Positions 24,252 to 36,173 of a DNA stretch of 64,000 nt are shown here, piece by piece. The stretch's first letter is position 1. Each line of letters opens with the position of its first letter. The position numbers and the translations under genes were made by a program. Where the stretch lies: the NCBI GenBank assembly GCA_947685225.1, contig CANTUV010000024.1, forward strand, positions 18,432,001 to 18,496,000. The letters run 5' to 3'. This stretch comes from Garcia nutans. Its lineage: Eukaryota > Streptophyta > Magnoliopsida > Malpighiales > Euphorbiaceae. The notes under the pieces were generated by a model that was not told the DNA's origin, did not search any database, and was given only the letters and a program-made list of their open reading frames with translations.

Positions 24252-24829
24252 TGTAACGACCTGGATGTCTCAGTCCTTAGCCCGGCAAGTTATCTTAGTA
24301 TTACCCTCATCCCGGCAAGTGATCTTGGGCCTCAACCCAGCAATCCGTTATAATATTGGACTGCCCTCACGAGCCCTCCAGCAAGTATTTCTTTATTTGG
24401 CTCCTGAGGAGTCACCCCCCAGATCGAACCCCTGACCTCCCACTTAAGAGAGCCAGCGAGCACAATCCAGTACCAATTCTTCCACACCTTTTTAACTGTA
24501 ATGACCTGGATGTCTCAGTCCTCAGCCCGGTAAGTTATCTTTGATCTCCACCCAGCAATCCGTTATAGTACTGTACTTCCCTCACAGGCCCTCCAGAAGG
24601 TATTTGTTTATTTGGCTCCTGAGGAGTCGCCTCCCCAGATCGAACCCCTGACCTCCCACTTAAGAGAGCTAGCGAGCACAATCCAGTACCAATTCTTCCA
24701 TGTCTTTTTAACTGTAATGACCTGGATGTCTCATTCCTTAGCCCAAAAAGTTATCTTGGGTCTCCACCCAACAATCCGTTATAGTATTGGACTGCCCTCA
24801 TGGGCCCTCTAGCAAGTATTTGTTTATCA
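24252..24829 (-). repeat. Three tandem copies of a short dispersed repeat with tRNA-like box B
   Basis: Units start TGTAAYGACCTGGATGTCTC at 24252, 24497 and 24713 (about 245, 216 and a truncated 117 bp). On the minus strand each full unit carries GGGGTTCGATCT, close to the pol III box B consensus GGTTCGANNCC. A diverged relative lies at 56736-56979. It could be a tRNA-derived SINE, or a small TRIM-like LTR because it starts with TG and is found in tandem. No poly-A tail or clear TSD is visible. Confidence 0.65.
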
Positions 24830-26714
24830 ATGCCTAGTTTGTGCCTTTGAGCCTTTATGATATTTTTAGCTTGCTCTTATTGGCTTGTAAACCCCAACAA
24901 CCTACCCTAAGCTGTTGTGATACTTATAGAAAATCTAATAAAGGGGAAAGAGGATCAAAGAAAAGGATGTACAACCAATACTATAAGGATAGTTGAAGGT
25001 CACCTGAACTAGACCTAATATCACAAATTCATAGCCAGAAGCATAAAATGGTACAAATAAGATAACTCTCTCAGAGCTAGGGCAAAAAAAAGAAAAGAAA
25101 AGAAAAAATAAATGAAAAAGAAGAAAGAAGAAGAAAAAAAGGAAAAGAAATTAAAACCCAAATAGGCGATTCAAAAAGCCAATCGAGTTCTTTTTTACCT
25201 AAAGCAAGAAGAAGACTTCCACTTAGTTTACGAGGATGGATTGACTTGAATTGGTCCAGCCCAGATAAAGACTCAAATACATAAGGGAAAGACCATCTTT
25301 CATTTTATCCAACATAGATCCAGGTCTGCAATCTTGAAAGTCTTAAACTTGATATTCCAAAAGGGAAAAAGATAGAAAGAAAGAGGAAGAAAAAAGGTGG
25401 TCTAAAGATCAAGATAGTATTTATTGGATCTAGATTTCTGCAAAAAAGATGGAAGGACATTCAAGATTTATATTTTCATGAAGTCAGAAGATAAAAGTGC
25501 TAACCAGAGGCTAAAAATGGAACCTCTAACAGTTTATAGTTCCAACAAAAAGATTGTAGTGTGAAGGTTTGTCAATAGTGTCACATCAACTCCAGCTTAA
25601 ATATGGCCTTCATTTAACCTATGTCCCTTATTGACCCCATTTCAAGTATAATAAAGACCTATTTATCTCTCCTAGTATATGGAGCCTATTAGTGATGATA
25701 TTTTGAATAAGTATGCATATGAGATAGATAATATTTAAACTCAATGAGACCTTTGGCCAAGTAATGTGTATGTGCCTATTTGAAGTACAACATTCTTGCT
25801 TAAATGGAAATGATTCCCAAGTTTAGTATGATAACTAGGATTGTTATGTTATAGATATGTTAATTTGGAAAATCAAGTCCCGAGGTACAATGACACTAAT
25901 TTGACAAAGTCAACAATTGATTTAAAAAAAAAACTATTTTGTTATTACATAAACCGTCAAGTTAAGGAAAGTATGTTACACCGTCGAACCTCGAAGAATG
26001 CATTGGGCAAAATAAATTATTATTTGCAAGGCTATGAAAAAGCTACCAACTGACATATTGAATCATAGTTTGAAATAGATGTATCTCTGACTATGATGCT
26101 TAGGCCCCCCACCACTCATGTTTTCAATATCTTGAAGATAAAAGGCATAGATGTGAAGGCTTCTGTTGTTCTAACGCAAAACTTAAACAAGTACTTCAGT
26201 TGATCACCTCAGTCTGTGAGTCAATAGAACCACTGTAAGTATTATTCATACATATTATGCATATATAAGCATATCACACTGCATTTTTTGTCTTGTGTTG
26301 TCCATTCTTTGTCAAAGTGAACTACAGATACTCTATGAAGCAAACATGAAGCAGATATGGAATCAGGGGGCATGGAAGGCCCATTTCTTGAGGAAGATCT
26401 AGTCACTTTACAAAAGTAGAGATGCAAGCTTGTATAAGGAATCAGACAATACATAAACATTAATCAGGGCCTGCATGGAAAAAATCATTTGTTTGAGCCT
26501 ACACAGGGGGGCAAAGTTTCTCCTTTTGATTTTTGAGTTTATGCATGTACAAAATATTTTTAGACTTTCAATATTTTACCACGTAGGGGGCAAAGAGAAG
26601 GATATAAGGACTAGCTAAAAATAGCTAAATTTTTTGCAAAATAGCTAAATTTTGGCAAAAAGAAGAACAAAAGAACAGAACAAGAAGAAAGTAAGAACCC
26701 TAAAAGAATAAAGA
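24830..26714 (+). other. T2 non-coding region between gag and the 3' arrays
   Basis: No coding domain is recognised. It is homologous in order to T3 34700-32300 (reverse complement) and T4, including a GAGTCAATAG..CCACTGTAAGTATT segment at 26216-26245. It contains a purine-rich tract (25085-25150) that is the complement of the pyrimidine tracts in T3 and T4. Confidence 0.6.
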
Positions 26715-27190
26715 TGCAAAAGATAAAAGATCAGTCTAGCTAGAAGAGTTGAAGTTGATCCATTGAAGAATGGAACAAGTTGCTAAAAGAAAGCCCACAC
26801 TCTTAAAATGACAGAAGGTCAGTCTAGCCTAGAAGAGGTGAAGTTGATCCATTGAAGAATGGAAGAAGTGCCTAGAAGAAAGCCCACACTCTCAAATGAT
26901 AGAAGGTTAGTCCATCTAGAAGTGCTAAAGTCGATCCATTGAAGAATGGAGCAAGTGGCTAGAAAAAAGCCATGACAGGAGATCAATCAGCTAAAAGAGC
27001 TGAAATTATTTGGCTAGAAGAAAGCCAGAACCCTCAACTGATAAAAGGTCAGTCCAGCTAGAAGAGCTAAAATTATTTGGCTAGAAGAAAGCCAAAACTC
27101 CCAATTGATAGAAGGCCAGTCAACTAGAAGAGCTGAAATTGATTGGCTAGAAGAAGGCCAAAACCCTCAACTAACAGAAGGTCAGTCGAA
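26715..27190 (+). repeat. T2-specific 3'UTR array, about six units
   Basis: Units run GATAGAAGGTCAGTCCAGCT, AGAAGAGCTGAAATTGAT and GGCTAGAAGAAAGCC. Three units of about 75-90 bp are followed by three of about 65 bp. The same segment is single-copy in T4 (about 43195-43275) and T1 (20408-20450). Confidence 0.9.
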
Positions 27191-27194
27191 CCAA

Positions 27195-27440
27195 TTCTCG
27201 GGTCCAAAACCCAAAATTTAGTCTTGGGTTAAGAACCCAAATTCAGTCTTGGGTCGAGAACCCAAAATTCAGTATCAGGTCAAGAACCTACAATCTAGTA
27301 TTGGGTGGAGAACCCAAATCCAGTATCGGGTCGATAGCTCAAATTCAGTCTCAGATAGAGAACCTAAGTCCTATCTTAGGTCAAGAACCTAGATCCAGCA
27401 TCGAGTTGAGAACCTATATTTAATTCATGGATCATGAACC
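27195..27440 (+). repeat. T2 3'UTR minisatellite GGGTCGAGAACCCAAATTCAG
   Basis: About eight units of 30-32 bp, variants of TCTTGGGTCGAGAACCCAAA. This sits where T1 has the TACTTGGACCCGAGA array, and the shared core GGACCCGAGA or its complement shows common origin. Confidence 0.9.
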
Positions 27441-27511
27441 CACCCTCATCCAAGATCAGTTTAAAGTCATATTGCTTTTCACTCACTTCTACTGAAAGTC
27501 TTAGATCATTC

Positions 27512-27527
27512 AAGTAGGGGGCAAAAC
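27512..27527 (+). other. T2 polypurine tract
   Basis: AAGTAGGGGGCAAAAC lies immediately before the LTR start TGTAGACCC. Confidence 0.85.
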
Positions 27528-27729
27528 TGTAGACCCTTAATTTTGGCCCTAGCTAGTCCAATCCCAATTAGAAAGGCTTAATCAAAGATCGATCCATTCT
27601 TAATGGCTTAAACCTATTTTAAAGTCTTTAATTAGATTAGTTCATTTTTATAAGGCCTAAAATAAGCTGTTTCAACTTTGAAAGCCCTAAAATGATTCAA
27701 TTCGAAGTTAAGTGGGTTTAATTTTTGTT

Positions 27730-28045
27730 TAAATCGATATGGGACATGTCCATATTGAATTGGGGGTGTCCATTTCGATATGGACATGGTCCATATTAGA
27801 TTGGTTGGTTTCCAATTTGATATGGACCACTTCCATATCGAATTGGAAGTGACCATATCGAATTGGCCTTCCAATTCGATATGGAATTGGGTCTATATCA
27901 AATTAAACCAATTTCAGTTCGATATGGGCCACATCCATATTGAATTGGGACATCTATTTGCCATCCATATCAAATTAATTTGATTTTAATTCTATATGGA
28001 CATAATTTCATGTCGAGTTTAGTTTGTTTTAATCCGATATGGTTA
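27730..28045. repeat. Palindrome array in T2 U3
   Basis: About ten alternating copies of CCATATCGAATTGG and CCAATTCGATATGG, many separated by only a few bases. The array ends about 75 bp upstream of the TATA box. Confidence 0.9.
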
Positions 28046-28119
28046 TGGTTTTGTGACTTATTAATTTGGAAATTCCAGATTAAATTTCGCGGGGACTTGT
28101 TTTAACCTAGTTTCTTTCC

Positions 28120-28130
28120 TATAAATAGGT
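28120..28130 (+). promoter_or_regulatory. TATA box of T2 LTR promoter
   Basis: CTATAAATAGG in U3, about 590 bp from the LTR start. Equivalent TATAAATA motifs lie at the same relative place in the T3 and T4 LTRs. Confidence 0.65.
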
Positions 28131-29207
28131 GATTAATAATTAAATAGAGGGAGCCACAATTATTAGCCAGAATTATTAGGAAAATCAAGAAGTACCAACA
28201 TTGAGAAGCAAACAACAATCAGCCAGAAAAGAGACAAAAACATGTACATAGAAACCTGGAGGTAGGAATCAAAATTGTCCTCGATTGCATTGAACCTCCA
28301 GCCAAAACCTAAAGTTGATTCAGGCAGTAGGTTTGAGTTGTCTCCTTCAATTTGGTGGAGCCAACAAATGAAGGTTTGAGTTTATTATTTAACTTGTTTT
28401 AAACTTACAGACTGCTTCATTAAAATTACTTCTAAAATTACAAGAGCCATTTACATTCAAATACCATCGTGCAGTAAATTGGTTTTACTTTACGGTAATT
28501 ATGCCAAGTCTTTAAATCATCATTATCCTGTATAATAACTTGTTAGAACACTTAGTAGCCAAGCCATTAGAAGTATTAAAGTTTCTAATTTCAGCACAAG
28601 GAGAACCTCTGTGACAGTTTATTCAAAAACCCTAATATTTATTTTTTAAAAAAGCTAATTTACATTCTAGAACCCTAATTTACATTCTAAAATCTTAGTT
28701 TGCATATCAAACCCTAGTTTTCATGTGTTTCAACTTAAATTGCATGTAATAAACCTTAATTACATGTAATAAACCCTAAAACCCTAATTTAGCATTCTAA
28801 ACCTTAAGAAACCTTAATTTATATATTAAAACCCTAGTTTTACATATTTATTGTTCAATGTAAGATTAAAACCTAGGTTTGATTATTTAATATAGCATTA
28901 TATACTTATGATGGATGATTTATTTTATTCGAATTATAATGGATGAATTGCTTTTAATTATTGTGAATGTTTGAATGGTTTAATTGTATTTGGTTAATTA
29001 TTTTAATTTGATTATTCTTATTTCAAAGATGTAAAAGACATATTTCCACACTATGTGGATGTCTTATTTGTTTAGATTGTAATTTATTTAAAGACTTTGG
29101 TATAATTATATGGGACACGTTTCCACTTTTTTGTGGGTGTCCTATTTTATTGATTTTCTTTGTGAATATTTGGACATTTGTAAGGGCATATTTCCATATT
29201 AGGATGG

Positions 29208-29212
29208 GTGTC
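29208..29212. repeat. Target-site duplication of T3, left copy
   Basis: GTGTC here equals 39525-39529. Removing T3 restores the uninterrupted LTR phrase AGGATGGGTGTCCATTTTAT. Confidence 0.95.
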
Positions 29213-30914
29213 TGTGAGCGGAGATTTTCGCCCCCACTCCCGATGGAATGGTTCTTGCGACTTCGGCACTGTTTAGGCTCGGGGCCTTAGAGAACACGAA
29301 CCTAAGTCCGGAGAAAATGGAGTCGCCACCCGGACGGGCTGGGAAAAAAGAAAGGGGTGGATGAATCGATTCCTAAGGAATTCCCAACCCCTTAATGGGT
29401 TCGGAAAGTTGGGTACGTGTGGGGAAGGTGAGAAATGGCCCAGCATCCCCACAACGCCCGGTTCATTGGAACCGGCCTCCTTTACAGGTCTTAATATTAT
29501 AAAATTCTTAAATATAATAACATTATCCATATTACACACAATAAAAAGAAAGCATCATTATATTAAAATCAAAGCAATGTCCAAACAAAACAAAACAAAT
29601 AAATGGACACCCATTCAAGGATGGAAACATGTCATTACATCACATGCCTAGATAGGACACCCACCAAAAGGTAGAAACATGCCCTTTACAAAGGTTCTAA
29701 AATAGAAAAGAAAATTAAATTACATGATGTTTAACTAATGAGGTACCCACCAAGTGGAAACATACCTCTTACAACTTTTGGAAGTCTAAATTAATTGATA
29801 AAAATAAATAATCATCCATAATAAATAAATCATTCATTAAAAGTATTTAAATATCAATAAAATAAATATCCATCCATGATAAATTAAATAAATCAAGTAT
29901 TGAAATTAAATAAATTATAGCATAAGAGATAAATCAAAGCAAAATCAAATATGGAATTGAATAAAGCAAATAAAAGTCCAATTATGGCTACTGTGAATTT
30001 TATGGAATTAAAATAAATTAGGGTTTTATGTTTTAAAAGATTGGTAAGACTCTTTGATTAACTAAATTAAGGTTTAAATGGTGAAATCATGAAACTAGGG
30101 TTTTGAATACCTTAAAATACTTAAATTTGTGATTTTTGATTATTGAATTTTAAGCTACTGTGCAATTTTTGGGTTTTCATGTTTTTATGTTTTTTTATGT
30201 TTTAAAGGGATTAGGGTTCATAAAAATTAGGGTTTAAGGTTTTAAAAGGATTAGGGTTCATTATTTTAGGTTTATAAGTTAAAATTTGAATTTTAGGGTT
30301 TTGAAATTTGGGTCTCGGGTAATGAAGAATTTTTAGGGTTTTTAAAAATCAATTTGATATTTTATGAAGTTTTATGACTTTAAACAAAAGGATTGAAGTT
30401 TTTATAAGTAGAAAAGATGTTTTTTAAGGCTTTTTGAATGAAATAGAACCTACTTTAAAATCTTAAAAGAAATAGAATTTGGTTTTGGCTTTGTTGAAAA
30501 ATATGTTCAATTAGTGTTTAAGGTCTTTAAGAAGAAAAAATAACAATTTTAAGTCTTTTTAGAAAATAAGGTCACGTTTTAGTGTTTTAACTTTGGAAAA
30601 CTAAATTAAAGTTCTAAGATTTTAACTTTTGAAAAACACAAACAATCCTTAGTTTAGCTACTGTGTAAAAAAATTAAAATTTAGAATTTCATATCTTCTT
30701 TTGTAAGTTGCTCCAAAATTGCTTCTTCTTGGATGAACTAGCTCCAAAGAAAAGCCTTTGTTGCCTTTGGAATCCCTTTGATCGTGATGCTGCTGTCCAG
30801 AAAAGATTTAAATTGAATTTCTTCTTTTCCTTCCTTGATTTGGTTTCAAACTTTCCAAACTCCCCTTGGATTTGTTCACTCTCGGCCACCTCTAATTTTA
30901 ATTGCCTTTTTCCT

Positions 30915-30922
30915 TATTTATA
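30915..30922 (-). promoter_or_regulatory. TATA box in T3 3' LTR
   Basis: Minus strand TATAAATA; the 5' LTR copy is at 39035-39042. It lies about 105 bp downstream, in the element's sense, of the GC-rich palindrome island. Confidence 0.6.
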
Positions 30923-31027
30923 ATGGTTTAAGGTTATTTATTTCTAACTAATTAAGGTAAGTAATATTAATAAAAAAAATTAAAACCTAATTGGATTAGG
31001 TTTTAAAAAATTGCGTTGAAAAATTTT

Positions 31028-31222
31028 GCGCTAGCAAAAACTGTGGCAGCGGGCCCGTGGCTGGGGCCAGTGGGCATGCCAGCCCGCAGGAAATTCCTGC
31101 GGGAAGTTATTTCGCCTGCAGGAATTTCTTGCGGGCGAAATAACTCACCCCGCAGGAAGTTATTTCGCCCGCAGGACTGCGGGTGAGCTGCTGCTGGGCC
31201 GACGGGCCCGCGTGACCACTTT
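31028..31222. repeat. GC-rich palindrome island in T3 3' LTR
   Basis: A GC-rich island in an otherwise AT-rich LTR. Visible hairpins include CCCGCAGGA mirrored by TCCTGCGGG (31083-31103), and AGTTATTTCGCC (from 31105) mirrored by GGCGAAATAACT (to 31145), with further CCCGCAGG units. The copy in the other LTR (39150-39320) is about 25 bp shorter and lacks part of this pairing. Confidence 0.9.
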
Positions 31223-31433
31223 TCGCTGCCGATTTTTTTTTCGACTCCGATTTTTATTTTTATTTTTATTTTTTGATTTTTATTTGTTTATTTTTATTTT
31301 TTATTAATAAAAATTAGATAATAAAGCAAAAACTATTTAATTAAAATTATTTTGGACCAATTAGACAACAAAAATAATTTTGGACTAAATAAAGCATATT
31401 GGATCGAATTGGGTCAAAAATTAAGGGTCTACA

Positions 31434-31448
31434 GTTTGCCCCCTACTT
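31434..31448 (-). other. T3 polypurine tract
   Basis: Minus strand AAGTAGGGGGCAAAC directly before the 3' LTR. Confidence 0.85.
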
Positions 31449-31504
31449 GAATGATCTGAAACCTTAGTGAAAGAGAGTGAAAAGCAATAAGACTTAATTT
31501 TTGA

Positions 31505-31990
31505 GGTTTTGGGTTCTGGACCCGAGAGATTTGGACACTCGATCCTAAACTAGACTTAAATACTCGATCCTATCTGGATTTGGGTACTCGATCCTAAATC
31601 GGATTTGGATACTCGATCCTAAACTGGATTTGGATACTCGATCCTAAATTGGATTTGGATACTCTATCCTAACTGGATTTGGAAACTCTATCCTAAACTG
31701 GATTTGGATACTCGACCCTAAACTAGATTTGGATACTCAATCCTAAATTCGATTTGGATACTTGATCCTAAACTGGATTTGGATACTCGACCCTAAACTT
31801 GATTGGGATACTCGATCCTAACCTGGGTACTTTGACTTGAGATTTGAATTGATTTTGATTTAATTTAGGTACTTGGACCCGAGATTAGATTTGATTTGGG
31901 TACTTGGACCCAATATTAGATTTGATTTGGGTACTTGGACCCGAGAATGGGTACTTGGACTCGAGAATGAATTTGACTAACCTTTTATTA
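31505..31990. repeat. T3 3'UTR minisatellites
   Basis: About a dozen units of TACTCGATCCTAAACTGGAT plus TTGGA (period about 24-25 bp), followed by about four units of TTTGGGTACTTGGACCCGAG, the T1-type unit. Confidence 0.93.
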
Positions 31991-32039
31991 GTTGAGAAGT
32001 CTGACTGCTCCGGCTATTCTATGCATTGTGATTCTTCAC

Positions 32040-32275
32040 CCTCAGAATGGATCTTTATCCTTGGAGATTGGGTCTTCATCCTTGCAAATGGATCTTCATC
32101 CTTAGAAATGAATCTTCATCTTTTGACATCGGGTCTTTACCCTTGAAAAATGGATCATTATTCTTTGAGATCGGGTCTTCACCCTTGCAAATGGATCTTC
32201 ATCCTTTGAGATTGGGTCTTTACCCTTGAAACATGGGTCTTTATCCATTGGAGGTCGGGTCTTTAACCTGGCTTC
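32040..32275. repeat. T3 second 3'UTR array
   Basis: Six or more units combining GGATCTTCATCCTT and GGGTCTTTACCCTTG. Each half-unit is itself a small palindrome, for example AATGGATCTTTATCC and GGGTCTTTACCC. Confidence 0.9.
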
Positions 32276-34778
32276 AGCTCTTTTAGCTGGATTGGTCTTT
32301 TGTCTTTTGCATCTTCATTCTTTTGAGAGTTCTAATATTCCATTCTTTTATTCTTCCTTTTTGCAAAGATTTCAGCTATTTTTAATTGGACCTTATACTC
32401 TCTCCTTGCCCCCCCTGCTTGGCAAAATATTTGCAAGTGAGTTTGAAAATATTTGGTATATAAACTCAAAAAATTGAAAAGGAGAAACTTTGCCCCCTGT
32501 GTAGGCTCAAACCAAAGATTTTATCCATGCAAGCTTTGATTGATGTTTTTGCCATCTTGTTCTTCGCATAAGCATGCATTTCTTCTCTTTGCAAGATTAC
32601 TGGAGCTTTCTCAAGCAATGGGCTTTCTATGCCCCCCTAATTTGATATCTTCTTTTGATTGCTTGCTGTTCATTTTGACAAGGAATAGACAACACAAGAC
32701 AAGAAAGTGCGATGTGACATGCTCGTGTATGCATGATATGCATGAATGATACTTACAATGGTTTTATTGACTCACAGACTGAGGTGATCAGCAGAAGTGT
32801 TCTCATTGACTCCGTTTTGACGTTTGTTCAAGTCTTGCATTGGAATGATCGAAAGCTTTGCATTTGTGACTTTTATCTTCTATATGTTAAGAACATGAGT
32901 GGTAGAGACCCCTAATGGTAGAGTCAGGGATGCATCCATTTCAAATTATGTTTCAGCATGTCAATTGGCAGCTTGCCAATAATCATTTCCTTTGCCCAAT
33001 ATGTCCTTTGGAGGTTCAACATACTTCCCTTAACTTGAAGGCTTTGTATGACAAAACATTTTCTTTTATTTTTTGAAATCAAATGTTGGTTTTTCCAAAT
33101 TAATGTCAATGTACCTCAGGACTTGATTTTTCCAATTAACATATCCATAACAAGACAACCCTAGTTACCGTACTAAACTCGGGAATCATTTCTATTTAAG
33201 CAAGAACTGTTGCACTTCAGATAGGCACATACACACTACTTGGCCACTGGTCTCATTGAGTTTAAATACTGTCTATCTCATATGCATGCTTATTCAAACT
33301 ATCTCCACTAATAGACTCTACCTACCAAGAGAGATCAACAGGTCTTTGATAGGCTTGAAATGGGGTCTATAAGGGACATGGGTTAAATGAAGGCCATTTT
33401 GAGATAGGAGCTGGTGTGACACAATGGACAAACCCTCACACTATAAATTTCTTGTTCGAATTTTAGGCAGCTTGGAGGCAATCTCGCTAGACTCCAAATT
33501 CTTCTATCTTCTTCGCATTAATCTGGATCTTGATTGGGACAGTTTTTGCCCTTGCATAAAGTTTAAGACCCAAATCTGTTTCTTTTCTTCTTTTCCCTTT
33601 TCTTTATTTCTCTTACTCTTCCCTTTTCTTTCTCTTTGTTTTCTTTAATCTTCCCTTTCTTTGAGCATTTATCATTTTGTCCTTCTTTCTTGTTGGACTA
33701 TCAAGTACAAAATTTTCAAGAACTGGATGGTCTCCCTCCTTTTTCTCCAATTTTAATTGAATCTTTGGTTGGGTTGGACCAATTCAAGTCAAAATGTCCT
33801 TATAAACCAAATGGAAGCCTTTTGTTGACTTAGGTAAAAGAGAACTTAGTTGGCTTTTTGAACCATCTTTTTAGGTTTTATCTTTTTTCTTTTTTTTTCT
33901 TTTCTTCTTTTTTTCTTAAGTTCTCTTTTCTCTTTATTTTCTTCCTTTTTTTATTTTTATATATTTTTTTCGGTTCTAGCTCTAAAAGAGTTGTCTCGTT
34001 TGTACTAGCTTAGGCTTCCAATAATGGATGAATGGAGTAACATAAATCATCTTTAGCAGGGATAAATCATTTGTTACTCTAATGTTGATGTTGTCTTGAT
34101 ATATTGGAGAAATTAAGGGAACTTCAACTACCCTTAAGGTTTTGAGAACATCAACTATCCTTATGGTCTTGAGAACTTCAACTATCTTCATAGTCTTGAC
34201 TATTCATTTCTTTCTTTGATCTTCTTGCCTTTCACCTTTGTGATCATAAGACTTGTCAAAAGTATCACAATAGCTCAAGGTAGGTTATTGAGGTTATATG
34301 CCAATGAAAAGAAAGCTAAAATTTTATGAAGGCTCAAAGGGACAAATAGGGATTAATATTTAATTGGGTGGATACTAGTTGTTGGCTAATCAAACAATGC
34401 CTAGATCATCTCTCCCTTAAATAAGCAGAGTTCAATTTCACCTCGAAGGTTTGTCAAAGCATGTTCTAAGACTGGCTAAGACCTAGACAAAGATAATTAT
34501 GCAGGAGCCCTCTCTAAGTAAGCATACACAACTCAATGCTATAGAGCAATTCCCTCATCTAGTAAAGTCATTCGAGTCATGATGCCTAGACACATTAATT
34601 TATAAACATCAAGCTAAATTCCTCATTGGTTGAGCACCAAAATGAACAAAGACCAATAAAAATTTATGATAAAAATAATTTATTCAAACAAATTTAAATT
34701 TGAAAAACACAATAGTTCCAAAATATTAAAGAAAGTAAGTTTGAAAAGCAACATTCAAGCTAAGGAAAGTTCATTGAG
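32276..34778 (-). other. T3 3' non-coding region
   Basis: No coding domain is recognised on either strand. The same blocks recur in order in T4 (43690-44351, then 62492-64000) and T2. A pyrimidine-rich tract occupies about 33585-33960. Open frames here are not supported by homology or by conservation between copies. Confidence 0.6.
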
Positions 34779-36173
34779 TTAGGCTTCTTTTCCTTTCACA
34801 TCTTCAACATCCCTATCTTGAAAGGATGATAAAACAAAATCTTCTTCCAATCCTTTTCCCACCATGAAGGTTGCTGGTGGAGGTACTCTATTAAACCTTG
34901 GTAATGGATTGTCTTTGGTGTTGGGCTTATCCGGCTCGGGTAGTTTACCACTATCGATTAGGTCTTGAATCTCATGCCTTAGATGAGCACATTTATCTGT
35001 TTTATGCCCTCGCATTTGATGAAATTGACAGAAGGCCTCGGCATTAAAGTTTGGTGGCAGTGGATTATGTAGAGGTCGAGGAGCTAACGGTTGTAACAAC
35101 CCTTTCTTTTGCAGCTTGCTAAAAACCTAAGATAGAGGTTTCCCCAATTCTGAGAATTGTCTTTTATTCCCTTGACCGGTTACATTAACATCAACTTCTT
35201 TTTGTGTGCTTTGATTGTTAGGCTGGTTGTTCCCTTTCTCATTCCTTCTTATTGAAAAGTGATTCTTCTCCCTTTCCCATTCTTCAATTTGTAGACCAGC
35301 TTGGAGAAGATCTTTGAAGTCCCTTATAAGGGTGTGAGACATCCTTTCACGGAGATTGGGCAGGACACCTCTCACGATCATCCTTATTTGATCAGATTCA
35401 TCGGGCCTTTTCTTGAGCAAAGCAGCCTTTTTTCTCCATCTCTTGACATAATCTACAAAATTCTCATTCGGTCTTTGCCTAATGGACTCCACTTCCATCA
35501 AGGTAACTTCCAACTCAACATTATATCCATATTGTTGGATGAAGGCTTTGTAAAGTAGATCCCAACTCTTTTGTGTTCCATCATCTAAGGTATTGAACCA
35601 ATTTTGGACAGCAGGATCCAATGAGAGCATGAAGTACCTTAGAGTTTGAGCCTTAGTAGCTCGAGCAGACTGCATGGCAGTGATGTACTACTTCACGTGA
35701 AGATGAGTATTTTCGATGCCATTGTACTTAGCAAAGGAAGGCATCTTAAATTTATAAGGGACCTCATCATCTTGTTCAAATAGTTTGTCTATCTCGGACA
35801 CCTCTTCAGTTTTCAGCTTCTTCTCAAATTTCTTTTCTAAATCAGCAATCATCTTTTCAACATCAGATGTCTCAGTCTTTTCAATAGTTGCCTTCTCAAC
35901 AACCTTCGACTCCTTTTTGTCTTGAGGATCTTGGTAGTATTGGGCCCAATCATCGTCATCATCAATGATCACCTTTTCATCATCAAAAACCACTTCACTA
36001 ACTTTGGTCTTCCCTTTGTCCTTTGGTTTCTTAGTGCTAGCAGATGCCTCGACATGATTCTCTAAGATTGCAGTCAATTGGTTCCTCATGGTCTCAGCTA
36101 TGGCCTCTTTGATTTCTTCCATCTTGGCATTGAGGGCTTCATCCACCATTCTTTGAATTTTTTCGGGCTCCAT
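34779..36173 (-). pseudogene. gag: T3 Gag, single frame with two nonsense codons
   Basis: Tat-lineage Gag of about 464 codons. I place the start at the ATG at 36171-36173 (MEPEKIQRMVDEALNAKMEE), because T1 and T2 Gag begin at the equivalent residue. Residues 1-45 look like a coiled coil and about 70-85 are acidic (DDDDDWAQYYQDP). Around 145-160 the family motif YKFKMPSFAKYNG marks the capsid start, followed by LRYFMLSLDPAVQNWF and FVDYVKRWRKKAALL. A Cys/His motif CQFHQMRGHKTDKC lies near 375. TAG at 35688-35690 and TAG at 35127-35129 are the only breaks; the frame otherwise stays open, so loss is recent. The frame ends at its own stop with no pol downstream. Confidence 0.85.

Larger units (their letters stand above)
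22251..27527 (+). mobile_element. T2: Tat-like non-autonomous element, internal region, plus strand
   Basis: Order is leader (from 22251, about 105 bp inside where the primer site should be), gag remnant (23317 to about 23972), an insertion of three short repeats (24252-24829), a 3' non-coding region with two tandem arrays, PPT and 3' LTR. The 5' LTR and primer site are missing, and the left end is fused head to head with T1. No pol domain was found. Confidence 0.8.
27528..29212 (+). repeat. T2 3' LTR, part 1 (interrupted by T3)
   Basis: Starts TGTAGACCCTTAATTTTGGC after the PPT. It contains a palindrome array (27730-28045), a TATA box (28120-28130) and the long run of AAACCCTAA/TTTAGGG-type phrases (28620-28870). 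It is interrupted by T3 at GTGTC and continues at 39525. Confidence 0.88.
29213..31433 (-). repeat. T3 3' LTR, 2221 bp
   Basis: Bounded by TGTGAGCGGAG and GGGTCTACA on the plus strand and adjoined by the PPT. It is very similar to 37332-39524, apart from scattered substitutions and a length difference in the GC-rich island. Confidence 0.92.

Noticed and set aside
24217..24812. Open frames with a shared peptide (about 65-70 codons)
   Set aside because: They repeat because the short dispersed repeat is tandem; its box B and non-coding relatives point to a non-coding repeat.
28620..28870. AAACCCTAA / TTTAGGG phrases suggesting interstitial telomere repeat
   Set aside because: Phrases are irregular, not in head-to-tail 7-bp register, and recur in every Tat LTR as ordinary LTR sequence.
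30689..30923. Near-identical 66- and 71-codon frames in both T3 LTRs (also 38809-39043)
   Set aside because: Identity reflects LTR duplication; the region lies at the TATA box and leader, and no protein family is recognised.
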